A stretch of 64,000 nucleotides of DNA from Shewanella subflava (GTDB lineage Bacteria; Pseudomonadota; Gammaproteobacteria; Enterobacterales; Shewanellaceae). Below the pieces are notes generated by a model. That model had not been told where the DNA came from. It did not search any database and saw only the letters and a program-made list of their open reading frames with translations. Below, in pieces: positions 27,705-36,788 of this stretch (its first letter is position 1; each line of letters begins with the position of its first letter). The DNA is taken from the NCBI RefSeq assembly GCF_025971955.1, contig NZ_JAPDMX010000003.1:186001-250000 (forward strand). The letters are read 5' to 3'. The translations under genes were made by a program, and so were the position numbers.

Positions 27705-28544
27705 CTATCGCCCTTGTTTATCAAATGCACTCCCTAAGGGTTCAAAATAAGCCATGATAGCTTGGTAAATGGCGGCGCAATGGGTTGCGTCAGGGTAAGC
27801 GCCCAATTTTGCTAAGGGGGAATTAATGGTGCTGTTAACCAGATATGGGTTGGCGATAGCGGCATGTGTTTGTGAGTGCATTTCAATACTGGCTTCAAAG
27901 GCGCGGGCCATCATTTCAGTGGGTTTGGCAAAGTATAAACTTTGTTGCTGTTTATCAAGTGCAATAGCGCGGCGCACATAATCACTGGGGTGTTGGCTAT
28001 TGTTGCTTAGTAAAGTTACCTCAAACAACTTCGACAATTGCTGATTAAGTGGATGGTTGATGAGCTGTTTATCGGCTAACCAATGGTCACTGGCGCAGGC
28101 ATAAGGGTTAAGGTGATAGGGATCGAGTAGGCTGTCGTTGTGATACATTTTGTCGGCAATGTAATGGTCAAACGCATGCCAAAACTCATGGGCTAGTGCG
28201 CCAGCGCCTGCATTTTTGGCTAACGCTAATTCACGGTAGGCTGGTGAGTAATGTGCCTGTACGCCTTTTTGCCCGCCATGACCAAACGCAAAGCGTAAGC
28301 TACCACGAAGACCAATTAATTCTGGTGGTACACGTAAAATATTGGCTAAGTCTGCCAATGCATCAAATATTAAGTTAGCCGCTAAGGCTGATTCGGTGCG
28401 ATTAACCCATTTACCAACGCGTATATGCTGTAGGCCAAAGGTGTGTTTAATATCTAAAAAGCTCACTGACTCACCTTGACGGTAATCAGGGCCGATACGT
28501 TCAAAATGACGCTGGTGATGCAATAATGAATGCCGTGTAGCCAA
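27705..28544 (-). CDS. CLCA_X-like zinc-metallopeptidase-fold protein
   Basis: About 280 aa with ALAHEFWHAFDHYIADK, an HExxH-type zinc site followed by a third aspartate or histidine, which marks it as zincin-like. RRxxDYRQGESVSFLDI-like N-terminal sequence, FGLQHIRVGKWVNR and LRGSLRFAFGHGG match, from memory, the uncharacterised CLCA_X family of gammaproteobacteria. The C-terminal TEMMARAFEASI is also typical. An AAGAGG ribosome-binding site supports a TTG start at 28544. The frame extends openly to an ATG at 28592. No signal peptide is obvious, so it is probably cytoplasmic. Enzymatic activity is not shown. Confidence 0.65.
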   Translation of the reverse strand: MATRHSLLHHQRHFERIGPDYRQGESVSFLDIKHTFGLQHIRVGKWVNRTESALAANLIFDALADLANILRVPPELIGLRGSLRFAFGHGGQKGVQAHYSPAYRELALAKNAGAGALAHEFWHAFDHYIADKMYHNDSLLDPYHLNPYACASDHWLADKQLINHPLNQQLSKLFEVTLLSNNSQHPSDYVRRAIALDKQQQSLYFAKPTEMMARAFEASIEMHSQTHAAIANPYLVNSTINSPLAKLGAYPDATHCAAIYQAIMAYFEPLGSAFDKQGR

Positions 28545-28853
28545 ATGTACCTCTTGATAAAACCAAAAACTGAAGATGGATAAGTACAGCATATACGTGT
28601 TAATGGATCAGTTAGCACAAATTTAACCTAAAGGGTGGGCGGTATCCGCTTCGGCTTATTGCCAGAGACGCCCCCAACGTTCTCTGATAATCCTAAGCGG
28701 TGAACTTGGGTATATAAAGGCTTTACTGCTGAATGGGTCAAAGTGTTAGCGGTTTTATAGTGAGACCTATGAATCACTACTGTTACTTGTTACTCGCTAT
28801 TCATTTTTATTTTGACTAATCTTTAATCATCGTTAGGTATAAGGAGTAATACC

Positions 28854-29279
28854 ATGAAAGTGTGCGATATCATGACCCCAAATCCAGTGTGCATAAGTGA
28901 TGAGGCCAGTTTGAAGGATGCCCATCAATTGATGCAAAGTCGAAATGTGCGCCATTTACCCGTGATTTCAGAAACAACCGGAGAGTTTATCGGTTTATTG
29001 ACCCATAAAAAAATGATTGCCAGCGTATTAACTATGTTGAATAAATATGGTCAAGGGGCATTAGATAGAAAAGAGCGCTATAAACCTATTCGAGATGTGA
29101 TGGAAACCCAGGCAGAAAAGTTAGGCTTAGATGAACCGCTGACTGTGGTGGTGCAATATTTTATTGATAATAAGCTGGGTTGCTTACCTGTGGTTGATGC
29201 GCAAAACAAAGTACTTGGTATTGTGACATCGTCTGATTTTGTCAAACTGTGTCAGCGCTTGTTGCTTTTGCAAAAATAA
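28854..29279 (+). CDS. CBS-domain protein
   Basis: This 141-aa protein is essentially two CBS motifs in tandem. The first has CDIMTPNPVCISDEASLKDAHQLM and ending residues TGEFIGLLTHKKM. The second has IRDVMETQAEKLGLDEPLTVVVQYFI and KVLGIVTSSDFVKL. Such Bateman modules bind adenosyl ligands (AMP, ATP, SAM) and control partner proteins. No partner domain or neighbour suggests the target, so function is open. GGAGTAATACC is the ribosome-binding site. A shared terminator lies downstream with the porin gene. Confidence 0.88.
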   Translation: MKVCDIMTPNPVCISDEASLKDAHQLMQSRNVRHLPVISETTGEFIGLLTHKKMIASVLTMLNKYGQGALDRKERYKPIRDVMETQAEKLGLDEPLTVVVQYFIDNKLGCLPVVDAQNKVLGIVTSSDFVKLCQRLLLLQK

Positions 29280-29325
29280 CTTTTAAAGGTTGATAGACGT
29301 TAGGCATTTCAGCTGATCCACAACA

Positions 29326-29360
29326 AAAAGCCCGAAGTGATCACTTCGGGCTTTTGGTTT
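29326..29360. terminator. Bidirectional terminator between the CBS gene and porin
   Basis: A 30-base perfect palindrome (AAAAGCCCGAAGTGA and its complement, 29326-29355) has T/A tracts at both ends. Convergent genes on either side suggest it serves both. Confidence 0.9.
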
Positions 29361-29382
29361 ATCTTGCGATTGCGTTAACCGA

Positions 29383-30594
29383 TTACAGGGTGTAACGAAT
29401 ACCGATAGCTACGCCGTCTTCTTCTGACATCGACATTCTTGCTTCTTGTGCTTTATCTGCACTGGTAAAGTCGCTGAAGTCTTTACGGCCTTCAACATAC
29501 AATACGGTATTGGTGTCCCATACATAGTGTAAGCCTACTACCACAAACTGACGCTTGAATACGTCGTTAGGGTCAGCATTAAAGTTAGGTTGAATAACAT
29601 AGTCATCACCTGCATCTAAAATGTTGTATGACACAAATGGACGTAAACCGTTGTCAAACTTGTACGAAACTAAGGTTTCAACACCATAAGCATCTTTGAT
29701 TAAGCGGCCTAGGTTATCAGTATCATGGTTTTCTTGTTTATTGAAGTTAGCGGCGGCATATAGACCATTATTATCCCAGTTGCCCCAGGTAATACCAGCA
29801 CCGTAAATTAAGTCGATGGCGGTAGTTTGTTCGCCATTACCAAACTGCACCTCAAATTCACCACGGTTAACACCCGCAGTTAATGACAACATGTCAGTGA
29901 CTTGATAAGTAATCGAACCGCCATAGGTGTAGTCGAAGTCAACTTTTTGAGCTTCTTTTGCACCGCCAACAAACTCTTGTTCACAGTCTGCTTGGCTTAT
30001 TTCTTCGGTTGTATCACAAGTATAGAAGCTGCTGTTTTTAAGCTGAGTTTGAATCGCGAAGCTGACATCACCAAAGCTGTTACGGTATTGAACGGTTTTG
30101 TCACCACGACCCACGCCGTTTACGGCACCATCATCTTTGTTATAGGTATATACGCCAGCGGCATTACCATCCCAAACAAAGCCGTAGTTGGTGTTATAAA
30201 CCACATCGTACCAAGCGCCCCATTGCTTACCAATAGTTAATGAGCCATAGGTATCATGTTCAAGTCCAACGTAACCTAAACGGTTGTAAAAAAACTCATC
30301 TTGAACAGACTCAAAGCGGTTGTTATAAACGATATCGCTGTTACCGACAGGGTTGACACCCCACTCTAATTTAGTAAACGCTTTCCAGCCATTGGTAAGC
30401 TCACGATTAAAACCAAAGTTAATACGTGAAGCACCATTGACGACTTCTGTTTCACCTTGAGTATTAATGATACGAGCATCAACAAAACCGCCAATTTCTA
30501 CCGCATTTTTATCATCTTTATAAATTTCAATTGCCGATACTGTAGGGGCAATAAAAAGTGCTGAAAGCGCGGTAGCTATGAGTGTCTTTTTCAT
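29383..30594 (-). CDS. Gram-negative porin (general outer-membrane channel)
   Basis: This 403-aa precursor has a signal peptide (MKKTLIATALSALFIAPTVSA) and a 16-stranded barrel pattern of alternating aromatic/glycine strands. IGGFVDARIINTQG, GYVGLEHDTYGSLTIGKQWGAWYD (the L3-type region with PEFGG-like acidic turns) and VSYKFDNGLRPFVSYNILD are typical. It ends GVAIGIRYTL, with an aromatic (Tyr) near but not at the terminus. A Cys pair (CDTTEEISQADC) lies in an external loop. It forms diffusion pores in the outer membrane. Substrate preference cannot be stated. Its promoter lies in the 278-base gap to trxC. Confidence 0.88.
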   Translation of the reverse strand: MKKTLIATALSALFIAPTVSAIEIYKDDKNAVEIGGFVDARIINTQGETEVVNGASRINFGFNRELTNGWKAFTKLEWGVNPVGNSDIVYNNRFESVQDEFFYNRLGYVGLEHDTYGSLTIGKQWGAWYDVVYNTNYGFVWDGNAAGVYTYNKDDGAVNGVGRGDKTVQYRNSFGDVSFAIQTQLKNSSFYTCDTTEEISQADCEQEFVGGAKEAQKVDFDYTYGGSITYQVTDMLSLTAGVNRGEFEVQFGNGEQTTAIDLIYGAGITWGNWDNNGLYAAANFNKQENHDTDNLGRLIKDAYGVETLVSYKFDNGLRPFVSYNILDAGDDYVIQPNFNADPNDVFKRQFVVVGLHYVWDTNTVLYVEGRKDFSDFTSADKAQEARMSMSEEDGVAIGIRYTL

Positions 30595-30872
30595 GTGGTA
30601 TAAACCTTATTTGTTTGAGTCTGTAAGCTGCATTTCTTTGTTTTATGCCTACTTGAGTTGCATCTGAGATTAGCAAAAGATTATCAATCTCTCAAAGATA
30701 AAAGACACTATAACAGCTGATTAACATCAAATTTTCTAACTCTTTAACCGATGATGTACAGAATTAAATGCTAAAAACATACGACTAAAACAGATAATGA
30801 ACAATTGACACATTGTGGTAACATGGTTTTGGCTGTTTGGGCGTTAATACAGATAAGTGACGTGGAGTAAAA
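30595..30872. other. Divergent intergenic region (porin / trxC)
   Basis: This AT-rich 278-base spacer carries the promoters of both divergent genes and probably a long leader for the porin mRNA. I saw no convincing operator or small RNA. Confidence 0.3.
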
Positions 30873-31295
30873 ATGATAATAGCTTGCCCCCATTGCGATA
30901 CGTTAAATCGTGTCCCGCAAGAACGACTTGAGCAACAACCCACTTGCGGTAAATGTAAACAACGTCTTTTTATTGGCGAACCCATTGATCTTACCGCGGT
31001 AAATTTCATCTATCATGCTAATAAATCAGAGCTGCCACTGGTAGTCGATTTTTGGGCTAGCTGGTGTGGGCCGTGTAAAAGCTTTGCCCCTGTATTTAGT
31101 CAGGCCGCTGCAAAGTGGGAACCTAGATTCCGTTTCGGTAAGCTTAATACAGAAGATCAACAAGCATTAGCGGCGCAATTTAATATCCGTTCTATCCCAA
31201 CCGTAATGGTATTAAAGCAAGGCAAAATAATTGCACAGCAATCGGGCGCTATGCCTGCCTCATCCTTTAACCAATGGCTTGAATCGTTGAAATAG
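30873..31295 (+). CDS. trxC: Thioredoxin 2 (zinc-finger thioredoxin)
   Basis: This cytosolic 140-aa disulfide reductase has an N-terminal zinc finger, C5-x2-C8 (CPHC) and C25-x2-C28 (CGKC), followed by a thioredoxin fold with WCGPC at residues 64-68 and the cis-Pro region SIPTVMVL. This is the TrxC architecture. E. coli TrxC is oxidative-stress induced (OxyR). No OxyR site was verified here. GTGGAG is the ribosome-binding site before ATG. The gene is flanked by a divergent porin and a convergent serine hydrolase. Confidence 0.93.
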   Translation: MIIACPHCDTLNRVPQERLEQQPTCGKCKQRLFIGEPIDLTAVNFIYHANKSELPLVVDFWASWCGPCKSFAPVFSQAAAKWEPRFRFGKLNTEDQQALAAQFNIRSIPTVMVLKQGKIIAQQSGAMPASSFNQWLESLK

Positions 31296-31407
31296 GGTTT
31301 TATATAGAACAGGCTTTAATGTGACAGGCCAGTTTGATCGAATAAAAACGCAATAATGGATCGCGTTTATAACGAACACTGCTCATTTAAATCATTAAGT
31401 GAGCACA

Positions 31408-32601
31408 CTATTTCAACGAAGCTACGATTTCACGGAAAAATGCGATGGTTTCGTGTTTTGAAATTAACCCATCTTGAAAGCCTAAATCGGCACTGTTTTT
31501 CACAATCACGATATTGTGTTGTTGATTGATGTAAATATATTGTCCGTATACCCCAACACAAAAAAACTCTCCTGCTTCAGCTGCGGGTGGTAACCAGATT
31601 TGATAGCCATAGCCCAGTTTGTCAGCCTGGGGTTGCAGGTAATCCGCTTGTGGGGTAGTGGCGGCTTTTATCCACTGTGCGGAGACAATTTGTTGGCCAT
31701 TGTAGGCACCGTTATTTAGCAATAAACGGCCAAAACGCGCATAGTCGCGGGTGGTCATGTTCAATCCACCTAATGCGAAAGCCACACCTTGTGAGTCGGT
31801 AAGCCAATAAGCATAGTCCTCCATGCCTAACTGTCCCCAGAGGTTTTGTTGTAACAGCTCGATTAATGACTTACCAGACACGCGCCTGACTATCATGCCA
31901 ATCACATGGGTATCCATACTGACATAATGAAACGTTTTGCCTGGTGCTGACTCGTTGACCAGCTCGCTGGCCATCTGATCTAACGAGCCACCAATAGCTA
32001 AAATACGTCCCATTTTATTGATATCAGAATAAAAATCTTGATAGTCTTCATTCCACTTCACGCCCGATGACATTTGCAAAACGTGCTTTACTTTGACATT
32101 GGCATAACCCGAGTGAGCAAGTTCTGGCAGATAAAAATCGACGGTTTGTTCAATATCAATTTTGCCAGCGTCAACCTGCATACCAAATAATACCGACACG
32201 AAGGATTTCGCCATCGACCAAGATATGCGTTTGTCATCACTATGGGTGCCTAAAAAGTATTGTTCGTAGCTAATGTTGTCGTCTTTTAGCACTAACAAAG
32301 CTGTGGTGGCGCGGCGGGTTAAAAAGGATTCGGTATTGGTCGATTTATTACGGTAAGTGAATGACTCAGGTAATGGCTTTAAGTTGCTGTTAAATACATA
32401 AGGTGTGCCTTGTTGGGCAATTTTTTGGTTAAAAAAGAGCGTTTTCATATGGGAGAAGTTGTTTACGATCACCCCTTCATCAAATAAGGTGACGACGCTG
32501 TATAAGCGGTTAACGGTTTGCCAGTTAAATCCAACGATCAAGGAAACAATGATAACTATGCCCAAAGCTACCGCTTTGATGTGCTTAAACCGAATCGACA
32601 T
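31408..32601 (-). CDS. Serine hydrolase, class C beta-lactamase family
   Basis: This 397-aa protein has an N-terminal hydrophobic segment (about residues 10-28) consistent with a signal anchor. The active-site SxxK is S-M-A-K in ISWSMAKSFVSVLFG. The second motif (usually YxN) appears as Y-V-S-M-D in FHYVSMDTHVIGMIV. GGLNMTTRDYARFGRLLLNNG is a strong family marker. GVYGQYIYI occupies the third (KTG/HxG-like) motif position. These features fit the 6-aminohexanoate-dimer-hydrolase/esterase-like branch rather than a true beta-lactamase. Substrate is unknown. It probably faces the periplasm. Confidence 0.85.
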   Translation of the reverse strand: MSIRFKHIKAVALGIVIIVSLIVGFNWQTVNRLYSVVTLFDEGVIVNNFSHMKTLFFNQKIAQQGTPYVFNSNLKPLPESFTYRNKSTNTESFLTRRATTALLVLKDDNISYEQYFLGTHSDDKRISWSMAKSFVSVLFGMQVDAGKIDIEQTVDFYLPELAHSGYANVKVKHVLQMSSGVKWNEDYQDFYSDINKMGRILAIGGSLDQMASELVNESAPGKTFHYVSMDTHVIGMIVRRVSGKSLIELLQQNLWGQLGMEDYAYWLTDSQGVAFALGGLNMTTRDYARFGRLLLNNGAYNGQQIVSAQWIKAATTPQADYLQPQADKLGYGYQIWLPPAAEAGEFFCVGVYGQYIYINQQHNIVIVKNSADLGFQDGLISKHETIAFFREIVASLK

Positions 32602-32695
32602 CTCGATTATCCAAAGGAAAAATTAACGTAGATTAAGTAACCTAGCGTTATCGTTACGATAAATCAATTGATTGATATATTTGTGAGCAACAAGA

Positions 32696-33379
32696 TTATT
32701 TCTCCGACAACAGCGCAAGGCGGATAATCGATTCAATGGTGGGATCTTGCTCAGCAGCAAATTCCACACCAAACTCAACGCCTTGTTGAAATGGTTTCAG
32801 ATTACACACTTTACACGATAGGGTGAGGGTAGGTTCGTCTGCATCGTTGTCACAGAATTTGGCGGTGACAAGGGTGTCTTCGGTAATGCTATCGGCACCA
32901 CCTTTGGCAATATTAATGTGACACCCTGATAGTGACACATCGGTCATTACTGCCTCATACTCTTGACCATTGGTGCTGACGGTACAGGCTAACTCAGTCA
33001 GTACTCGCTTAGTGGAGCGTAAGTTATGGATCACCATAGTGTCGGGGAAATTTAACACTAGTATTTTGGTTGGGGTGCTTAAGGTTTGTTTTAAGGTGGT
33101 TTGAAACGCGATGACCGAGGCTTCGTGCCCTTCAACTAACCCCCGGACGGTAATGGGGACATTTTTAACTATATATTGTTCGTGTTTGCCAAGTTTGGTG
33201 GATTCAGGAGATTGAATCAGAATGAATTGCTGTGGCAGATAACCAATAAAGGTGGTTCTAAAGCGCCCAAGTTCACCGGTAGGAGTAGAAATATCAATAT
33301 TGACCGGCGTACCAGCTAATAAAAACTTAAATGCGCTAGTGTGATTGTTATTTTTGATGCTGACTTTTTTGGTTGCCAT
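32696..33379 (-). CDS. PilZ-domain protein (YcgR-like c-di-GMP effector)
   Basis: This 227-aa protein has an N-terminal YcgR-like beta domain (about residues 15-110) and a C-terminal PilZ domain. The PilZ c-di-GMP motifs are R-S-T-K-R (RxxxR) and D-V-S-L-S-G in MTDVSLSGCHI (D/NxSxxG). CDI-type signalling would couple cyclic-di-GMP to motility or surface functions. No flagellar genes are nearby, so the target is not known. It lies downstream of no obvious operon partner and is probably transcribed alone. Confidence 0.85.
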   Translation of the reverse strand: MATKKVSIKNNNHTSAFKFLLAGTPVNIDISTPTGELGRFRTTFIGYLPQQFILIQSPESTKLGKHEQYIVKNVPITVRGLVEGHEASVIAFQTTLKQTLSTPTKILVLNFPDTMVIHNLRSTKRVLTELACTVSTNGQEYEAVMTDVSLSGCHINIAKGGADSITEDTLVTAKFCDNDADEPTLTLSCKVCNLKPFQQGVEFGVEFAAEQDPTIESIIRLALLSEK

Positions 33380-33635
33380 ACTTTATCCATTTGCTGCTGA
33401 CACGTTTAGAGTATTCACTTAATACTTTGTAATCATTACAAATAACGACCTATACTTGCTTGTGAAAACATTAGATAACCGTGTAATGTTTTTCGATTAT
33501 AGAATAACAATTTACCGCTAAACTCCGCCTTATTATTTTGCTTTTTCTGTACTATTGAAGATCACTTGTTGTCTGTGAGTGTTATTTATCCTAGTAGATA
33601 ATAGTATGACTTTACTGAATTAAGGTGTTGTGTGA

Positions 33636-34136
33636 TTAAATCCGTTTAAAATCTTTATCTAACATGTTGCTCAGTAGCATTTTTCCCTCAGGGGTGACCC
33701 TAAACTCACCATATTTCGCCTTGGCAAACGCTTCAGCTCGCCCCTCTTCAAAGAAAAAGGCATTACTGGCTAGTTTCACGCTGCCGTTTCGCATTCGATA
33801 TTGGATTATGTGTTGGTTGGGCAGCAGGGGTTGACCTTGGTAGAGGTTGTCAAATTGGGCGAGATTGTGTTGGTTTAAGGTTACAACAAACAAACCGTCA
33901 TGGTTTTCTAATCCATTTTCTAATTGAGTTGCTTGGCTAATTTTGCTGGCTATTTGGTAGTTGAGCGCCATGTAGTCTCCTTGCATTAACGAGCGAGGGT
34001 CAACAGGTGCCAGTTCAAATACCACTAAGTTGCCAGTAACCAGTTGTTGCTCTTGCTGGTAAATATTCAGGTTTACCAGCGCCAAAATGATTAGAGCACT
34101 CGCTATCACACCAAGCCTGCTTTTACTGAATGTCAT
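33636..34136 (-). CDS. GDYXXLXY-motif membrane protein
   Basis: A single N-terminal transmembrane segment (about residues 8-25) leads into an extracytoplasmic domain carrying the signature GDYMALNY (in LMQGDYMALNYQIA). It has 166 aa. The family name comes from this motif. Its function is unknown. The start overlaps the end of the upstream DUF4401 gene by 14 bases, so translation is coupled. Genes of this family commonly follow DUF2157 and DUF4401 genes, as here. Confidence 0.9.
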   Translation of the reverse strand: MTFSKSRLGVIASALIILALVNLNIYQQEQQLVTGNLVVFELAPVDPRSLMQGDYMALNYQIASKISQATQLENGLENHDGLFVVTLNQHNLAQFDNLYQGQPLLPNQHIIQYRMRNGSVKLASNAFFFEEGRAEAFAKAKYGEFRVTPEGKMLLSNMLDKDFKRI

Positions 34137-35277
34137 GGCGTTGCTCCTGTTTGTTACTCGTTTTGTCGACCTTGCTAGCGAGTGCCCAGCGGATCAGCAA
34201 TAGCATCACTCCACTGGCCATTAACCAGAGTGATTTGTCGAATAAACTCATATGCAACGAATAGTAATATAGGCCAATAAAACTCACTAATGCACCAATG
34301 GCAAGGGCAGTGAGTTTGAATTCATTGTAAAAATACCCCAGTAGCAGCATCAGTACCGCAGTGCTGATCCCCGCCATAGGGATAGATAACAAACTGATTA
34401 ATATTGCGCTTAATATGGCGATAGATTTCACGCGGCGCAGTGGTGTTGTATTTGTTGATTCAAGTGGTTGCATGCTTAACTGATTAAATACTTTGTGGAT
34501 GAGCCACAATGCCGATAACAACACCATCACCACAGCAAGGTAGTGACTAAAGCGAGCGTCAAATGCCATTATTACTTGGGGGAGATCCATCCAGCGCCCC
34601 ATGTCGGATAAGACAAAATGGGCAAACAGTACGTTAAGGCCAAGGGCGTAGCCTAACATCCGTAGACGTTGGTAACTTTGTGGCCATTGATAAAGCCGCG
34701 ACCACACCAGCATTAAACAGACAATTAACAGTGGCAGAATAAGCAAACTAAGTTGGTGCATTGCCAGTATGGTGAGCAAGCTAGGCACCATCGCGATAGC
34801 AGCAATAAATTGGTTAGCTTTGTGTGGAATAAGCCACCAATGAACAGCAAAAAGCATCGCGTACAGTAAGGCTATAATGCCATCATCTAGGTGTTTTAGG
34901 GTGTCGTGGATCCCCCAAAGCATCATCAACTGGCCTGAAATGCTTAAAGCAAATACCATTTGCAGCACAAATTCTTGGCGATTTTCACCGACTCGATAAT
35001 AGATTAAACAGCCAAGTGTCATGATTATCCCTATTACTAATATCGATTGTTCCATGTCAGTGACAGACGCGATACTCGCTAAAACAAATGCCAACAGGAA
35101 TAATGCCGCAACCCACCCGCCAATGATTTGGGCGCCAATGATATACCAAGGGCTTGATAGCTCAGTCGCCGGTAAGGTGTTGTTGTCAACCAGCCCTTGG
35201 TTAAATAATAAGGTCCACAATTGCGTTTGTGCTTCCTGCGCAGAACTTTTATCAGGGTTGTTTATGGCGTTATTCAT
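34123..35277 (-). CDS. DUF4401 multi-pass membrane protein
   Basis: This 384-aa protein starts MNNAINNPDKSSAQEAQTQLW. A cytoplasmic N-terminus is followed by about ten hydrophobic helices (from about residue 55), including WYIIGAQIIGGWVAALFLL. ATG at 35277 overlaps the DUF2157 stop (ATGAATAA) and has a GGGGAAG ribosome-binding site. An extension to 35316 is less likely. The family is uncharacterised and regularly paired with DUF2157. The set may form one membrane complex of unknown role. Confidence 0.86.
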   Translation of the reverse strand: MNNAINNPDKSSAQEAQTQLWTLLFNQGLVDNNTLPATELSSPWYIIGAQIIGGWVAALFLLAFVLASIASVTDMEQSILVIGIIMTLGCLIYYRVGENRQEFVLQMVFALSISGQLMMLWGIHDTLKHLDDGIIALLYAMLFAVHWWLIPHKANQFIAAIAMVPSLLTILAMHQLSLLILPLLIVCLMLVWSRLYQWPQSYQRLRMLGYALGLNVLFAHFVLSDMGRWMDLPQVIMAFDARFSHYLAVVMVLLSALWLIHKVFNQLSMQPLESTNTTPLRRVKSIAILSAILISLLSIPMAGISTAVLMLLLGYFYNEFKLTALAIGALVSFIGLYYYSLHMSLFDKSLWLMASGVMLLLIRWALASKVDKTSNKQEQRHDIQ

Positions 35278-36343
35278 CACAGGCTTCCCCATCACTGAGA
35301 GAGGATTGTGCTGCAAACTCTTGTTGAATGCGCTTCAACCAATATAAACAGCCGCTGGTAAGACCGACAACTAGCAACGCTATTAGCAAAAAGATCCCGA
35401 TGGGATCATGACTTTCAAATAAGCCCCTTGAAAATATCGATACTATGGTGGCGCAGAGGCTGGTTAATACTAAGGTGAGTGGGTAAAGCGCAGGTGAGCG
35501 GTAACGATACCAGCCAAATATAGCTGCCATGATGGTTAAATACAGTAAGGCGTAGTCACTAGAGTCGACGGTGGCATCAACATCAAACACCACCCAAATC
35601 ATCAGCCAAGTTAAGCTAACCATACTGACCAATAAGCTGGTGGCTTCTACTGCAGGGCACTGAAAACGTGATTGAGCCGCCCAAGTTAATCGGCGGGCGA
35701 GGTTAAATAGCAGATGAATAGATAAATTCACTAAACTAAACAATGCCATTATTTGAATAAGTGCTAGTTTTACCCCCCAAATAGAGGCAAATGAATCAAA
35801 GTAAATACCTAAACTGACATTCACTAACACCAGCACAAGCAACCACAAGAGATCGAATCCTGCGATAACAGCAAAAGGCAGAATGAACACCGCCCACAGC
35901 GCAAACAATTGCCAGGGATCGGCTCCTGTTTGATAGGTTTGCCCGACCAATGCTAACAGTGCGCCGACCATAATACTGGCCCCCAATAGCATGGCATTGG
36001 GTAAGTTCCAATGGTGATTAAAGGCAACAAACTTGTTTGGATTTGAGGCATCTGATGCGCGATGAGTAAGATAATACCCGCCAATAAACGCCATCAACAG
36101 ACCTTCTACAATCGCAAATTTTGTCAGGTTGGCTAATGCATCCCAATTGAATGCCATGAAAAATATCACCCCTGCGCTGAGCAATAACATGCCAAGAAAC
36201 AACACTAAATTAGCAATCAGTTGCAGCCAATTGTGCTCACTGGGATAAGGGTAGGCAGCCAGCATTGCTGCGTTAAGGTTATTGGCGACGATTTTACCCG
36301 CAGTAAACCATTGCCATATGTTTGAACGTTTGCTGATTATCAT
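35270..36343 (-). CDS. DUF2157 multi-pass membrane protein
   Basis: A 357-aa polytopic protein with about nine or ten hydrophobic helices. The segment LLSAGVIFFMAFNWDALANLTKFAIVE is the hallmark DUF2157 N-terminal helix pair. The last residues overlap the next gene's start (8 bases), so translation is coupled. It is the second gene of a minus-strand operon that begins with the small 36374-36589 gene. Function is unknown. Confidence 0.87.
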   Translation of the reverse strand: MIISKRSNIWQWFTAGKIVANNLNAAMLAAYPYPSEHNWLQLIANLVLFLGMLLLSAGVIFFMAFNWDALANLTKFAIVEGLLMAFIGGYYLTHRASDASNPNKFVAFNHHWNLPNAMLLGASIMVGALLALVGQTYQTGADPWQLFALWAVFILPFAVIAGFDLLWLLVLVLVNVSLGIYFDSFASIWGVKLALIQIMALFSLVNLSIHLLFNLARRLTWAAQSRFQCPAVEATSLLVSMVSLTWLMIWVVFDVDATVDSSDYALLYLTIMAAIFGWYRYRSPALYPLTLVLTSLCATIVSIFSRGLFESHDPIGIFLLIALLVVGLTSGCLYWLKRIQQEFAAQSSLSDGEACDE

Positions 36344-36373
36344 TCCTGCTCCTTGGATTTATGCTGCGGATAC

Positions 36374-36589
36374 TTAGGACAGCTTCACAATGTGCGGATG
36401 ACGGTCTGTGGCCCATTCATGGTAGATATCGCCTAAATATTGTGCCAATTCATTTTCATCTAATGAGGGTGGGAGCACCACATCTTTTACTGGACGTCGT
36501 AAGCCCAAACCAGAGTCGATACTGAGTTGCCATTGGTCCTGATGTTGTATTGCTATCATTGTTGTGCCAAATACATCAAATTTAGCCAT
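36374..36589 (-). CDS. Small conserved protein (DUF7661-like)
   Basis: This 71-aa protein begins MAKFDVFGTTMIAI and continues with VLPPSLDENELAQYLGDIYHEWAT, a pattern shared by small conserved proteins that I recall as DUF7661. The role is unknown. The start at 36589 follows a strong AAGGAGAATTGC ribosome-binding site. The frame is open upstream to 36628. It is 30 bases upstream of the DUF2157 gene on the same strand and may be the first gene of the operon. Confidence 0.7.
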   Translation of the reverse strand: MAKFDVFGTTMIAIQHQDQWQLSIDSGLGLRRPVKDVVLPPSLDENELAQYLGDIYHEWATDRHPHIVKLS

Positions 36590-36720
36590 GCAATTCTCCT
36601 TAGTGAACAAGGGCATAATGAAAAACAATTGTCAGGATAGCAATGATATTCATCAAAAAGTATTGCTGTTTAAGCGGGATGAACTGAATTATGGAATAAA
36701 CGAATAAATTTATGGCATAA

Positions 36721-36745
36721 AAAAAGCCAGTTTCCTGGCTTTTTA
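36721..36745 (-). terminator. Terminator of the subtilase gene
   Basis: AAAAAGCCAG pairs with CTGGCTTTTT around TTTC. On the minus strand the A-tract becomes a U-run downstream of the subtilase stop. The hairpin also lies upstream of the small-protein operon (read leftward), so it isolates the two units. Confidence 0.85.
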
Positions 36746-36788
36746 AATTAAAAATGGCGCTGGCCTTATGGATTACGCCAGAGTCACC

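Noticed and set aside
31346..31368. AAACGC/GCGTTT hairpin between trxC and the serine hydrolase
   Set aside because: The stem is only six base pairs with no adjacent U-tract. Not strong enough to call a terminator.
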